A DNA stretch of 64,000 nt from Sulfitobacter sp. 20_GPM-1509m (lineage in GTDB: Bacteria > Pseudomonadota > Alphaproteobacteria > Rhodobacterales > Rhodobacteraceae): the NCBI RefSeq assembly GCF_000620505.1, contig NZ_JIBC01000012.1, forward strand, positions 1 through 64,000, given 5' to 3'. The position numbers were made by a program, and so were the translations under genes. This document shows, piece by piece, positions 44,181-53,588 of the stretch (position 1 is its first letter; each line of letters starts with the position of its first letter). The notes below the pieces were generated by a model. That model was not told where the DNA came from and did not search any database. It was given only the letters and a program-made list of their open reading frames with translations.

Positions 44181-44190
44181 TTGTATACAA
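44181..44190. promoter_or_regulatory. TTGTATACAA palindrome, candidate GntR operator (site 2)
   Basis: Same perfect decamer as at 43264-43273, here 50 bases upstream of the start of the ABC substrate-binding protein gene. The position is suited to repression of the ten-gene operon by the adjacent GntR regulator. Confidence 0.65.
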
Positions 44191-44239
44191 AAACAAGAAT
44201 AAAAATACAGAACCCCGAAGCACAACAGTGAGGACTATC

Positions 44240-45754
44240 ATGACACTGAAGACCCTGATGATCGGCACCGCCCTAAGCTTGGTGACTGCCGCACCCGTAT
44301 TTGCCAACAAGGCCGATGACACGCTGCATATGGCGATCACCAAAGAACTGGAATCGGTCGACAACTATTACAACTCGGCCCGCGAAGGCATTCTGTTCAC
44401 GCGCGGCGTCTGGGACGGTTTGCTGTATCGCGACCCTGAGACAGGCGAGATGAAGGGCAACCTGGCCACCGAGTGGACCTGGATCGACGACGTCACCGTT
44501 GAATTCAAACTGCGCGAAGGCGTGAAATTCCACAACGGCGAGGCGTTCAACGCCGACGATGTGGTCTATACGGTCAATTACATGGTGAACCCGGACAACG
44601 GGGTCAAAGTCATGACCAACGTAAGCTGGATGAAAGGCGCCGAAAAGGTTGACGACAACACCGTGCGCATCAACCTGAACGCGCCGTTCCCGCCCGCCGA
44701 GGATTATCTGGCCAGCGTCGTCGTCATCTACCCCGATGAATACTATGCCGAAGTCGGCCCCAGCGGCATGGCCACCAAGCCGGTCGGAACGGGCCCCTAC
44801 AAGGTCGACACGGTCGAGCCGGGCCAGCGCTACGAGCTGAGCGCCTATGCCGATTACCACGACAGCCCCAAAGGCAAGGCGCAGATCGGCAAGATCGAGA
44901 TCAAGACGATCCCCGACATGAACACCCAAGTGGCCGAACTGTTTAACGGCGGTCTGGATTTCCTGTGGAACGTGCCCGCCGATCAGGCCGAAAAACTGGC
45001 GGAAATGGATGACCGGTTCGACGTGGTCAACGCACAGGCGATCCGCATCGGCTATATCACGATGGACGCGGCGGGTGCGGTTGATCCCGACGGTCCGATG
45101 ACCAAGAAAGAGGTCCGTCAGGCGATCTATCACGCCATCGACCGTCAGGCGATTGTCGATGCGCTGGTCAAAGGGTCGTCCGAAGTTATCAACGCAGGTT
45201 GCGCGCCGATCCAGTTCGGCTGTGACCTCAGCGTGACGACCTATGATTACGATCCCGAAAAAGCCAAGGCATTGCTGGCCGAAGCGGGCTATCCCGACGG
45301 GTTCGAGATCGACTTTTACGCCTACCGCGACCGGCCCTACGCCGAGGCGCTTATGGGGATGCTGAACGAGATCGGCATCAAGACAAACTTCAACTACCTG
45401 AAGTACGCCGCCCTGCGTGAAAAGCGTGAGAAGAAAGAAGTGGCCATCTCGTTCCAGACATGGGGTTCCTATTCGCTGCCCGACGTGTCGGCCATCACGG
45501 GTGAATTCTTTACCGGTGGCCCGCTGGACGACGCACAAGACCCCGAAATCATCGACTGGGTGAAACAGGCCGGTTCGATCACCGACCGCGCCGAGCGTCA
45601 GGCGCTGTATTCCAAAGCACACGCCAAAATCGCGGACGAAGCGTATTGGGTGCCGCTGTGGACCTACAACGTGAACTATGTGCTCAGCAAAGAGCTGAAC
45701 TTTGACCCCACGGACGACGAAGTCATCCGTTTCGCGGACTTCTCCTGGAAGTAA
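44240..45754 (+). CDS. dipeptide/oligopeptide-type ABC substrate-binding protein (family 5)
   Basis: 504 aa from the ATG at 44240. Signal peptide residues 1-23 (ending in APVFA). Family 5 solute-binding features: the N-terminal lobe (LATEWTWIDDVTVEFKLREG then VKFHNGEAFNADDVVYT), KPVGTGPYKV and the late domain with VRQAIYHAIDRQAIVDALV. It lacks a lipobox, so it is a soluble periplasmic protein. First gene of the operon that continues to 56646. A strong terminator hairpin just downstream should give it higher expression than the permeases. The ligand is probably a peptide or peptide-like amide; other family 5 ligands (opines, nickel, glutathione) cannot be excluded. Confidence 0.93.
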   Translation: MTLKTLMIGTALSLVTAAPVFANKADDTLHMAITKELESVDNYYNSAREGILFTRGVWDGLLYRDPETGEMKGNLATEWTWIDDVTVEFKLREGVKFHNGEAFNADDVVYTVNYMVNPDNGVKVMTNVSWMKGAEKVDDNTVRINLNAPFPPAEDYLASVVVIYPDEYYAEVGPSGMATKPVGTGPYKVDTVEPGQRYELSAYADYHDSPKGKAQIGKIEIKTIPDMNTQVAELFNGGLDFLWNVPADQAEKLAEMDDRFDVVNAQAIRIGYITMDAAGAVDPDGPMTKKEVRQAIYHAIDRQAIVDALVKGSSEVINAGCAPIQFGCDLSVTTYDYDPEKAKALLAEAGYPDGFEIDFYAYRDRPYAEALMGMLNEIGIKTNFNYLKYAALREKREKKEVAISFQTWGSYSLPDVSAITGEFFTGGPLDDAQDPEIIDWVKQAGSITDRAERQALYSKAHAKIADEAYWVPLWTYNVNYVLSKELNFDPTDDEVIRFADFSWK

Positions 45755-45762
45755 CCATTTGA

Positions 45763-45798
45763 CGGGCCGCGCAGCTTTTGGTGCGCGGCCCGTGTTTT
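45763..45798 (+). terminator. strong intrinsic terminator inside the operon
   Basis: 11-bp perfect stem CGGGCCGCGCA / TGCGCGGCCCG with an 8-nt loop, followed by TGTTTTTT. It lies between the binding-protein gene and the first permease, an arrangement that makes partial termination and over-production of the binding protein likely. Confidence 0.88.
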
Positions 45799-45823
45799 TT
45801 CTTTGCCCGGAAGGTGACGCACG

Positions 45824-46741
45824 ATGGCCGTCTTCATACTTAAACGTCTCGGTCTTGCCCTTTTGGTGGCCCTGACCGTTTCATTCCTCAGCTTCAGTCT
45901 TTTGTTCATGGCGGGCGATCCGGCTGTGGCCATCGCCGGCGAAAACGCCAGCGCCGAGGACATTGCGCTGGTCAACGAACGCTATGGCTTTGACCGGCCG
46001 ATGATCGTGCAATACGGCGACTGGCTGGGGTCTGCTGTCACCGGTGATCTTGGCAATTCATGGTATTTCGACATCCCCGTCACCGAGCTGATTGCCGACC
46101 GTCTGACCGTCACCATGAAGCTGGGCCTTTTCGCCATCACACTGGCACTGGCGGTTGCAATTCCGCTGGGGGTCGCCGCGGCGGCCAATCCGAATTCGAT
46201 GATCGACCGCTTTGCGCTGTTTCTGTCCGTGGTCGGTCAGGCCATCCCGTCCTTCTGGTTCGGCCTGATCCTGATTGTCATCTTCTCGATCAAGATGCGG
46301 CTCTTGCCCGCCTCGGGCAACGAGACATGGCAGCACTTTGTCCTGCCCACCATCGTGCTGGGCTATTACGCCACCCCCGCGATCATGCGCCTGACGCGGG
46401 CGGGCATGATGGAAGTGCTGTCCTCGGACTATATCCGCACCGCGCGGGCCAAGGGGCTGCGCACGCGCAAGGTGATGTTCAAACACGCCCTGCGCAATGC
46501 AATCATTCCCGTGGTCAGCCTGGCTGCGGTGCAGATGGGCTTTATGCTCGGTGGTTCGATCGTGGTCGAAACCGTCTTTGCGCTGCATGGGGCCGGCTAT
46601 CTGGCGTGGGAATCCATCGCGCGGAACGACCTGCCGACGATGCAGGCGCTGATCCTGATTTTCTCGACTTTCTATATTCTGTTCACCTTCCTGGCTGACG
46701 TTCTGAACGCATGGCTGGACCCACGGCTGCGCGTGGGCTGA
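45824..46741 (+). CDS. ABC transporter permease, DppB type
   Basis: 305 aa, six predicted helices. The first helix begins at MAVFILKRLGLALLVALTVS, typical of DppB/OppB permeases, which start with a short cytoplasmic tail. The EAA loop is YIRTARAKGLRTRKVMFKHA. Ribosome site GGAAGG. It forms the membrane channel with the DppC-type protein encoded 8 nt downstream. Permease 1 of the peptide-type importer of this operon. Confidence 0.93.
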   Translation: MAVFILKRLGLALLVALTVSFLSFSLLFMAGDPAVAIAGENASAEDIALVNERYGFDRPMIVQYGDWLGSAVTGDLGNSWYFDIPVTELIADRLTVTMKLGLFAITLALAVAIPLGVAAAANPNSMIDRFALFLSVVGQAIPSFWFGLILIVIFSIKMRLLPASGNETWQHFVLPTIVLGYYATPAIMRLTRAGMMEVLSSDYIRTARAKGLRTRKVMFKHALRNAIIPVVSLAAVQMGFMLGGSIVVETVFALHGAGYLAWESIARNDLPTMQALILIFSTFYILFTFLADVLNAWLDPRLRVG

Positions 46742-46749
46742 GGACCGAT

Positions 46750-47661
46750 ATGACCGATACAACCACACCCGCCGACCTGCCCGTGCAGGCCCCCCGCGAC
46801 AAACCGCTGACACCCGGACAGGCCATGCGCAGACGCGCGCTGCGCCACAAGGGGCTGATGTTCGGTGCCGTCGTCATGCTGATCGTCGTGGGCATTGCCA
46901 TCTTTGCCCCGCTGCTGACCCAATATGACCCGTACCAGCAAAGCCTGCTGGCACGAATGAAACCCCCGGTGTTTCTGGGCGGCACATCCGAACACTGGCT
47001 GGGCACCGACGGGCTGGGCCGGGATTTCTGGGCGCGTCTGGCGTACGGCGCGCGCATCTCGCTGATGATCGGCATCATGGCCGCTGTCATCTCGGGCATC
47101 ATCGGCTCGACGCTGGGCATTCTGGCCGGCTACTTTGGCGGTCGCGTCGATATGGTCGTGACCTTTCTGATCAACGTGCGGCTGGCGATGCCCGTCGTGC
47201 TGGTGGCGCTGGCTGTCGTGGCGCTGTTCGGCGGATCGCTGACCGTTGTTGTCTCGGTCCTGGGTCTGCTGCTGTGGGACCGCTTTGCCGTGGTTCTGCG
47301 CTCGGCCACGATGCAGGTGCGCAAACAGGAATATGTCGCCGCCGCCGAAGTGCTGGGCGCCTCGCTGCCGCGGGTCCTGTTCAAGGACGTGCTGCCCAAC
47401 GTGATGAACCACCTGATCGTGATCTTCACGCTGGAAATGGCCCACGCCATCATCCTCGAGGCGGCACTGTCCTTCCTGGGCCTTGGCGTGCAGCCGCCCA
47501 CCCCGTCGTGGGGCCTGATGATTTCCGAAGGCAAGGACATGCTGCTGTTCGAGCCGTGGCTGATCACCATTCCCGGCGTCGCCCTGTTCTTTCTTGTTCT
47601 CGCCATCAACATGCTGGGCGACGGCCTGCGTGACGTCACCGCACCGGAGGGCCGCAACTGA
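46750..47661 (+). CDS. ABC transporter permease, DppC type
   Basis: 303 aa from the ATG at 46750. A ~45-residue cytoplasmic N terminus with PLTPGQAMRRRALRHKGLMF precedes the first helix, as in DppC/OppC. GTDGLGRDFWARLAYGARIS is a hallmark of the family, and the EAA loop is YVAAAEVLGASLPRVLFKDV. The stop overlaps the ATPase start (TGATG). Confidence 0.93.
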   Translation: MTDTTTPADLPVQAPRDKPLTPGQAMRRRALRHKGLMFGAVVMLIVVGIAIFAPLLTQYDPYQQSLLARMKPPVFLGGTSEHWLGTDGLGRDFWARLAYGARISLMIGIMAAVISGIIGSTLGILAGYFGGRVDMVVTFLINVRLAMPVVLVALAVVALFGGSLTVVVSVLGLLLWDRFAVVLRSATMQVRKQEYVAAAEVLGASLPRVLFKDVLPNVMNHLIVIFTLEMAHAIILEAALSFLGLGVQPPTPSWGLMISEGKDMLLFEPWLITIPGVALFFLVLAINMLGDGLRDVTAPEGRN

Positions 47662-49298
47662 TGACCGATCCTATCCTGTCCATCAACAACCTGACCGTTG
47701 ACCTGCCCAAGGCCGCCGACCGCGCCCATGCTGTCGAAAACCTGTCCTTGCAAGTGATGCCAAAGGAAATCGTCTGTATCGTCGGTGAAAGCGGCTCGGG
47801 CAAGTCGATCACCGCCTTTACCACCATGGGGCTGCTGCCACAGGCGCTGAAACCGTCGCAGGGCGAGATCCGCTTTGACGGGCACGACCTGCTGAAACTG
47901 TCCAAGCGCGCGCACAGTGCCTTGCGCGGGCGTCGCATGGCGATGATCTTTCAGGAACCGATGTCGGCGCTGAACCCCTGTTATACCGTGGGTGACCAGA
48001 TCGAAGAGATGTTCCAGCAACACACCGATCTGGGCGCGTCCGAGCGCAAGGCCCGCACGATCAAGCTGCTGGAAGAGGTCCACCTGCCCGACCCGCCGCG
48101 CGTCTACAACTCCTACCCCCACCAGCTTTCCGGCGGTCAACGCCAGCGTATCGTGATTGCGATGGCCCTGGCGCTGGACCCGGCCTTGTTGATCGCGGAC
48201 GAGCCGACAACGGCACTGGACCTGTCCACGCAACAGCAGATTTTGCACCTGTTCAAGGAACTGCGCGAAAAGCATGACGCGGGCATCATGTTCGTCACCC
48301 ACGACTTTGACGTGGTGGCCGAAATTGCCGATCGCGTCGTGGTGATGCAGCACGGCAAGATCGTCGAACAGGGCACCGCCGAAGAGGTCCTGAACCGCCC
48401 GCAACATCCCTACACCCGCCTGCTGATCGACGCGGTGCCGCGCCGCACCCGCGACGTGCCCGAACCGATCACCAGCCGCGAAGTGCTGAAGGTGTCGAAC
48501 CTGAACAAGACCTACCACGTCGCCGGCGGCATGTTCCGCCCCGCGCGCACGGTCCACGCCTGCAAGGACGTGAACTTTACCGTCCATCAGGGCGAAACCC
48601 TGGGCATCGTGGGCGAAAGCGGCTCGGGCAAGTCGACGCTGGTCAAATGCCTGATCCGTCTTGAAGACCCCGAAAGCGGCGTTGTCTCGGTCGAGGGCAA
48701 GGACATCGCGCTGATGTCGCGCCACGACCTGCACCCTTACCGCAAACACATCCAGATCGTGTTCCAGGACCCCTACGGCTCGCTCAACCCGCGCCGCACC
48801 ATTGGCGACCAGCTGGTCGAGGGACCGGTGAACTTTGGCGAAAACCGCGCATCGGCCATGGAACGTGCCCGCGAGCTGATGAAGATCGTGCGGCTCGATC
48901 CCGAGGTGCTGAACCGCTATCCCAACCAGTTCTCGGGCGGTCAACGCCAGCGGATCTGCATCGCACGCGCGCTGATGGTCGAGCCGAAAATCCTGATTGC
49001 GGACGAGGCGGTTTCGGCCTTGGATGTCTCCGTGCAAAAGGAGGTGCTGAAATTGCTGAATGAAATCCGCGACCGGATGGGGCTGACCGTCTTGTTCATC
49101 ACCCACGACCTGCGCGTCGCCGCGCAGGTTTGCGACACGCTGATCGTCATGCAACAGGGCGATGTGGTGGAACGCGGCACTGTCGAACAGGTCTTTGGCG
49201 CGCCGTCGCACCCTTATACCAAGATGCTGCTGGACGCGCAGCCCGGCAAGCATTGGGTCGTGCCCGATGTCTCCACCTTGCCCCCGGCCGTCGCATGA
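47661..49298 (+). CDS. fused two-domain ABC ATPase (DppD-DppF type)
   Basis: 545 aa holding two complete nucleotide-binding domains in one chain. Domain 1: Walker A GESGSGKSIT, signature LSGGQRQR, Walker B LLIADEP, H-loop FVTHD. Domain 2: Walker A GESGSGKST, signature FSGGQRQR, Walker B ILIADEA, H-loop FITHD. Both sites look catalytically complete. Such fusions replace separate DppD and DppF in many alphaproteobacteria (for example GsiA-like glutathione importers). It powers the permeases just upstream. The last 4 nt overlap the next start (ATGA). Confidence 0.94.
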   Translation: MTDPILSINNLTVDLPKAADRAHAVENLSLQVMPKEIVCIVGESGSGKSITAFTTMGLLPQALKPSQGEIRFDGHDLLKLSKRAHSALRGRRMAMIFQEPMSALNPCYTVGDQIEEMFQQHTDLGASERKARTIKLLEEVHLPDPPRVYNSYPHQLSGGQRQRIVIAMALALDPALLIADEPTTALDLSTQQQILHLFKELREKHDAGIMFVTHDFDVVAEIADRVVVMQHGKIVEQGTAEEVLNRPQHPYTRLLIDAVPRRTRDVPEPITSREVLKVSNLNKTYHVAGGMFRPARTVHACKDVNFTVHQGETLGIVGESGSGKSTLVKCLIRLEDPESGVVSVEGKDIALMSRHDLHPYRKHIQIVFQDPYGSLNPRRTIGDQLVEGPVNFGENRASAMERARELMKIVRLDPEVLNRYPNQFSGGQRQRICIARALMVEPKILIADEAVSALDVSVQKEVLKLLNEIRDRMGLTVLFITHDLRVAAQVCDTLIVMQQGDVVERGTVEQVFGAPSHPYTKMLLDAQPGKHWVVPDVSTLPPAVA

Positions 49299-50884
49299 GC
49301 GGGTCGTTTTCGCGCAGCCAGCAGACCCGCAAACCCGGTGTCACGGCCACCTCGGGCGGTGTCGTCGCCGCCCAGCATGTGGTTGCAGCCGAGATTGGGG
49401 CCGAAGTCCTGGCCGCAGGCGGTGACGCGGTCGACGCCGCCGTCGCCGTAAGCTTTGCCATTGGCGTGGTCGAACCGTGGATGTCCGGCCCCATGGGCGG
49501 CGGCGCCATGATGCTGTGGCGCGAAGGCGAAGGCCGCGCCCATGCGCTGAACTATGGCATGCGCTCGTCCGCCACGCTGGACGTGTCGCATTATCCGCTG
49601 TCGGGTGCCGGCAAGGCCTCGGACCTGTTCCCATGGGAAGCTGTGGTCGAGGATCGCAACGTCACCGGTGCCACCTCGGTCGCCGTGCCCGGCACGATGG
49701 CTGGCATTTCCGCCGCACACGGCCGCTTTGGCCGGATGCCGTGGGACACGCTGCTGGCCCCCGCCGTCGATCTGGCCAAACGCGGCTTGCACGTGGATTG
49801 GTACGCGGCCCTTGTCATCGCCTCCAGCGCGCGTGATCTGGCCCGTGACCCGGACGCGGCGGCGCTGTATCTGGACGATGGCCAATGGCCCAAAGGCTCC
49901 GGCTGGACCGCGCTGGCCGATCAGCGGCTGGACCAAAGCAAGATGGCCGAAACGCTGGAACAGCTGGCCCGCGAGGGCGAAGCGGCGTTCTATCGCGGCG
50001 ACATCGCTGCAGCGCTTGTGCGTGACGTGACTGACAAGGGCGGCTTCCTGTCCATGGACGACATGCGCGACTACAGCGCCACGTGGTCCGATCCGCTGTC
50101 GATCCCGTTCCGCGATGGCACCGTCTATGCCATGCCCGGCCTGACCGCCGGCCCCACGCTGGCTGACGCGCTGGCCCGCTGGCAGGATGGCTATGACGCC
50201 GCCGATGCCGACAGCCCCGCCGCCTATGTCGCCCGCGCCAACGGGCTGCGCGCGGCCTATGCGGACCGGCTGACCAACATGGGCGATCACGACAGCGCCA
50301 AGGCCCCCGGTTGCACCACGCATTTTTCCATCGTGGACAGCGCGGGCAACATGGTGTCAATGACACAAACCCTGCTGTCGATCTTCGGCTCCAAGGTGGT
50401 GTCGCCCTCGACCGGGCTGAGCCTGAACAACGGCATCATGTGGTTCGACCCCGAACCGGGCAAGCCCAACTCTCTGGGTCCCGACAAAGTCTGTCTGATG
50501 AACGTCTGCCCCGTCGTGGGCGAAACCCCCACCCGCCGCTTTGCGCTGGGGGCCTCGGGTGGGCGCAAGATCATGCCCGCCGTGGCGCAGATCAGCGGTC
50601 ACCTGATGGAACAGGGCATGTCGATGCAGGACGCCATCGAAGCGCCGCGCATTGACGCCTCGGGCGGTGCGCAGGTTGTGGCAGACGAACGGCTTGCCGG
50701 TCCCGTGGCCGACGCGCTGGCGGACAACTTCCCGCTGGCGCTGGCGCAACGGCTGCCGTTCCCCTTTGCCTTTGCCTGCCCCGCAGGGGTGATGCGCGAG
50801 GGCACCACCAATTCCGGCACCACCGAAACCATGTCCCCCTGGGGCGATGGCGTGGCTGAACCCGAAACCAAAAAGGCCCCTTGA
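49295..50884 (+). CDS. gamma-glutamyltransferase-family (Ntn) enzyme, cytoplasmic
   Basis: 529 aa from the ATG at 49295. The predicted autoprocessing and catalytic threonine is T341 in PGCTTHFSIVDSAGNMVSMT, matching the TTHxSxVD motif of GGT. SKVVSPSTGLSLNNGIMWF and FALGASGGRKIMPAV are further family motifs. There is no signal peptide, unlike E. coli GGT, so it should work in the cytoplasm on imported substrate. The N-terminal REx-A-P glutamate-binding motif is altered (YGMRSSATLD), so the acyl donor may not be a plain gamma-glutamyl compound. It cleaves or transfers a gamma-glutamyl-like group from the transported compound, on present evidence. Confidence 0.85.
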   Translation: MSGSFSRSQQTRKPGVTATSGGVVAAQHVVAAEIGAEVLAAGGDAVDAAVAVSFAIGVVEPWMSGPMGGGAMMLWREGEGRAHALNYGMRSSATLDVSHYPLSGAGKASDLFPWEAVVEDRNVTGATSVAVPGTMAGISAAHGRFGRMPWDTLLAPAVDLAKRGLHVDWYAALVIASSARDLARDPDAAALYLDDGQWPKGSGWTALADQRLDQSKMAETLEQLAREGEAAFYRGDIAAALVRDVTDKGGFLSMDDMRDYSATWSDPLSIPFRDGTVYAMPGLTAGPTLADALARWQDGYDAADADSPAAYVARANGLRAAYADRLTNMGDHDSAKAPGCTTHFSIVDSAGNMVSMTQTLLSIFGSKVVSPSTGLSLNNGIMWFDPEPGKPNSLGPDKVCLMNVCPVVGETPTRRFALGASGGRKIMPAVAQISGHLMEQGMSMQDAIEAPRIDASGGAQVVADERLAGPVADALADNFPLALAQRLPFPFAFACPAGVMREGTTNSGTTETMSPWGDGVAEPETKKAP

Positions 50885-52273
50885 ATGACCCTGCAAGACT
50901 CTGCCCGCGCCAATATCGAAACCTATTTCGACGATGGTGATTTCCAACGCGAGCTGGCCACGCTGGTGTCGCGCCCAACAGAAAGCCAGGACCCGCGCGG
51001 CAAGCCGCACCTGCACGCTTATCTGCACGACGACATGGCCCCGATGCTGGAAGCCATGGGGTTCACCTGCCAGTTTCACGACAACCCCGTGCCCGACGGC
51101 CCGCCCATCCTGACCGCCGAGCGGATCGAGGATGCAAGCCTGCCCACGGTTCTGACCTATGGCCACGGTGACGTGGTGCGCGCGCAAGAGGGCCAGTGGC
51201 GCGAGGGGCTGACCCCGTTCGAGCTGATCGAGGAAGGCGACCGCCTGTACGGGCGCGGATCGGCTGACAACAAGGTGCAGCACCTGATCAACCTGCGTGC
51301 CATGGATGCCGTGATCAAGGCGCAGGGCCACTTGGGCTTTAACGCCAAAGTCATCATCGAAATGGGCGAAGAGGCCGGATCGCCCGGCCTGAAGGAATTC
51401 TGCACTGCCAACGCCGGCCTGCTCAAGGCGGATGTGTTCATCGCGTCCGACGGCCCGCGCCTGCGCCCTGCGGCGCCCACGATCTTCACCGGATCACGCG
51501 GCGGCGTCAGCTTTGACCTTGAGGTCAACCTGCGCGAGGGCGCCAACCACTCGGGCAACTTCGGCGGCCTGCTGGCGGACCCCGCGATGATCCTGTCGCA
51601 CGCCCTGGCCAGCATCACCGACGCGCGCGGCCAGATCCGCGTGCCGGAATGGCGCCCCACCAGCCTGACCCCCCGCATCCGCGAGGTGCTGGCCGCCCTG
51701 CCCGCCCACGACACCGGCATCGACCTTGACGCCGATTGGGGCGAGGCGGACCTGAGCCCCGCCGAGCGTGTGTTCGGCTGGAACAGTTTTGCCATTCTGG
51801 CCATGACCGCAGGCGTGCCCGCCGCACCCGTCAACGCCATCGCCGGATCGGCCCGCGCCACCTGCCAGCTGCGGTTCGTGGTCGGCACCGAGGTTGACGA
51901 CATCCTGCCCGCCCTGCGCCGCCATCTGGACCGCGAAGGGTTCGACAAGGTCGAGATCGTCGCGCACAGCCGCAACAGTTTCCCCGCGACACGGCTGGAC
52001 CCCGACCACCCGATGGTCCGTTTCGCCACCGCGTCGATTGAAAAAAGCGTGGGCACCGCGCCGGACATCCTGCCGAACCTTGGCGGCTCGTTGCCCAACG
52101 ACTGCTTTGCCGAGGTGCTGGGCCTGCCGACGATCTGGGTGCCGCATTCCTATGCGGGTTGCTCGCAGCACGCGCCCAACGAACATATCCTGAAATCCCT
52201 GTCGCGTCAGGCGCTGGTCGCAATGACCGGACTGTTCGCCGATCTGGCCGAACAAGGCCTGCCAAAGGATTGA
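50885..52273 (+). CDS. M20-family metallopeptidase (dipeptidase/deacylase type)
   Basis: 462 aa, starting directly after the preceding stop codon. Metal-binding and catalytic motifs: YGHGDVV (His/Asp), GRGSADNK (bridging Asp), EMGEEAGSPG (general base Glu and metal Glu), and the final His in VPHSYAGCSQHAPNE. The length fits the CPG70/PepV/ArgE-like group with an inserted dimerisation domain (roughly 200-330). It hydrolyses dipeptides or N-acyl amino acids in the cytoplasm. In this operon it would act on peptides delivered by the ABC importer or left after gamma-glutamyl removal. Confidence 0.9.
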   Translation: MTLQDSARANIETYFDDGDFQRELATLVSRPTESQDPRGKPHLHAYLHDDMAPMLEAMGFTCQFHDNPVPDGPPILTAERIEDASLPTVLTYGHGDVVRAQEGQWREGLTPFELIEEGDRLYGRGSADNKVQHLINLRAMDAVIKAQGHLGFNAKVIIEMGEEAGSPGLKEFCTANAGLLKADVFIASDGPRLRPAAPTIFTGSRGGVSFDLEVNLREGANHSGNFGGLLADPAMILSHALASITDARGQIRVPEWRPTSLTPRIREVLAALPAHDTGIDLDADWGEADLSPAERVFGWNSFAILAMTAGVPAAPVNAIAGSARATCQLRFVVGTEVDDILPALRRHLDREGFDKVEIVAHSRNSFPATRLDPDHPMVRFATASIEKSVGTAPDILPNLGGSLPNDCFAEVLGLPTIWVPHSYAGCSQHAPNEHILKSLSRQALVAMTGLFADLAEQGLPKD

Positions 52274-52277
52274 TCCG

Positions 52278-53588
52278 GTGCCCGTTGCCCCTCAGGACAT
52301 GATCGCCCTGCGCGACACCGTGCGTGCGGGGCAGTCGGCCCTGTGGGTCAATCCCGCCTATGTGCCCGCCCCCGATCCCGTGGCGCGCGCCGATCTGGAC
52401 CAGGCCTGCGATGACTGGGCCATGCTGGCCCCGCTGTTGGCGCGGCTGTTCCCTGAATTGGAAGCCTCGGGCGGGCGCATCGCCTCGGACCTGATCGCGG
52501 CCCCTGCCGGTGCCTTTTGCGACGGCGCAGGCACCCTGCTGATAAAAGGCGACCATGCCCTGCCGGTCGCCGGGTCGATCAAGGCACGCGGTGGCCTGTT
52601 CGAGGTGTTCATGTGCGCCGTCACCCAGGCCCGCGCGGCAGGGGTGCTGGCCCCCGACGCGCCGCTCACCGATCTGGCTGATATGCGCGATTTCTTTGCG
52701 GCCCGCACGATTGCTGTGGGGTCCACCGGCAATCTGGGCCTGAGCGTCGGCATTGCCGCGCGCGCGCTTGGGTATGCCTGTGTCGTGCATATGTCCAGCG
52801 ACGCGAAACCGTGGAAGGTCGACCGCCTGCGCAAGCTGGGGGTCGAGGTGGTGCTGCACACGGCGGATTACACCACCGCCGTTGCCGCCGCGCGCGATGC
52901 CACGGCGGATGATCCCGACAGCTATTTCGTTGACGACGAATCCTCGGAACTGCTGTTTCGCGGCTACAGTGCGGCAGCGGCGGAACTGGCCGCGCAACTG
53001 GATGCGATGGGCATCACAATCGGCCCCGACCGCCCGCTGTGCCTGTACCTGCCCTGCGGCATCGGCGGCGCGCCGGGTGGCATCGCCTATGGCGCGCGGG
53101 CGGTGTTCGGCCTCCACGCCCACAGCTTTTTCGTCGAGCCGCAGCAATCTGCCTCGGCCCTGTGCCATATGGCGTTCGATGCGCCGTCCGTGCACGATCT
53201 GGGCCTCAGCAACCGGACCGAGGCCGACGGCATGGCGGTCGCCACCCTGTCCCCGCTGGTGCGCGCGCGCATGCACGACCGTCTGGCGGGCGTCTGCACC
53301 GTGGGCGATGCCGACATGCTGCGCTGGGTCGCGGCGGGCCATGCGCACGGGCTGCGATTCGAACCATCCGCCACCGCCGGTTTTGCAGGACCGCACCATC
53401 TGATGCACAGCGCGGCCGGTGCGGCGTTTCGCACGGCTCACATGCCCCATGTCGCGCCCGAAAACATCGTCCACGTCGTCTGGGCCACCGGCGGCCTGTT
53501 CGTCCCCGACGCCGCCCACCGCGCCTTTCTGGACGCGGCAGCGGCCCTGCCCGCCGCCCTTGACCTGCCACAGGAGATCACCCCATGA
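52278..53588 (+). CDS. D-serine-dehydratase-type PLP enzyme
   Basis: 436 aa from a GTG at 52278 with AAGGA at good spacing; ATG at 52299 is an alternative. Fold type II PLP enzyme of the DsdA family, about the length of E. coli DsdA. The PLP lysine is K102 in LPVAGSIKARGGLFEV, the phosphate-binding loop is CGIGGAPGGIAYG, and VGSTGNLGLSVGIAARALGY holds the substrate loop. It deaminates D-serine (and often D-threonine) to the 2-oxo acid, passing through 2-aminoacrylate. The RidA protein encoded downstream can hydrolyse that intermediate. Confidence 0.9.
   Translation: MPVAPQDMIALRDTVRAGQSALWVNPAYVPAPDPVARADLDQACDDWAMLAPLLARLFPELEASGGRIASDLIAAPAGAFCDGAGTLLIKGDHALPVAGSIKARGGLFEVFMCAVTQARAAGVLAPDAPLTDLADMRDFFAARTIAVGSTGNLGLSVGIAARALGYACVVHMSSDAKPWKVDRLRKLGVEVVLHTADYTTAVAAARDATADDPDSYFVDDESSELLFRGYSAAAAELAAQLDAMGITIGPDRPLCLYLPCGIGGAPGGIAYGARAVFGLHAHSFFVEPQQSASALCHMAFDAPSVHDLGLSNRTEADGMAVATLSPLVRARMHDRLAGVCTVGDADMLRWVAAGHAHGLRFEPSATAGFAGPHHLMHSAAGAAFRTAHMPHVAPENIVHVVWATGGLFVPDAAHRAFLDAAAALPAALDLPQEITP

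Noticed and set aside
47130-49253. Open frame of about 700 codons antisense to the fused ABC ATPase
   Set aside because: The opposite strand encodes two perfect nucleotide-binding domains; this frame is a mirror product of codon bias.
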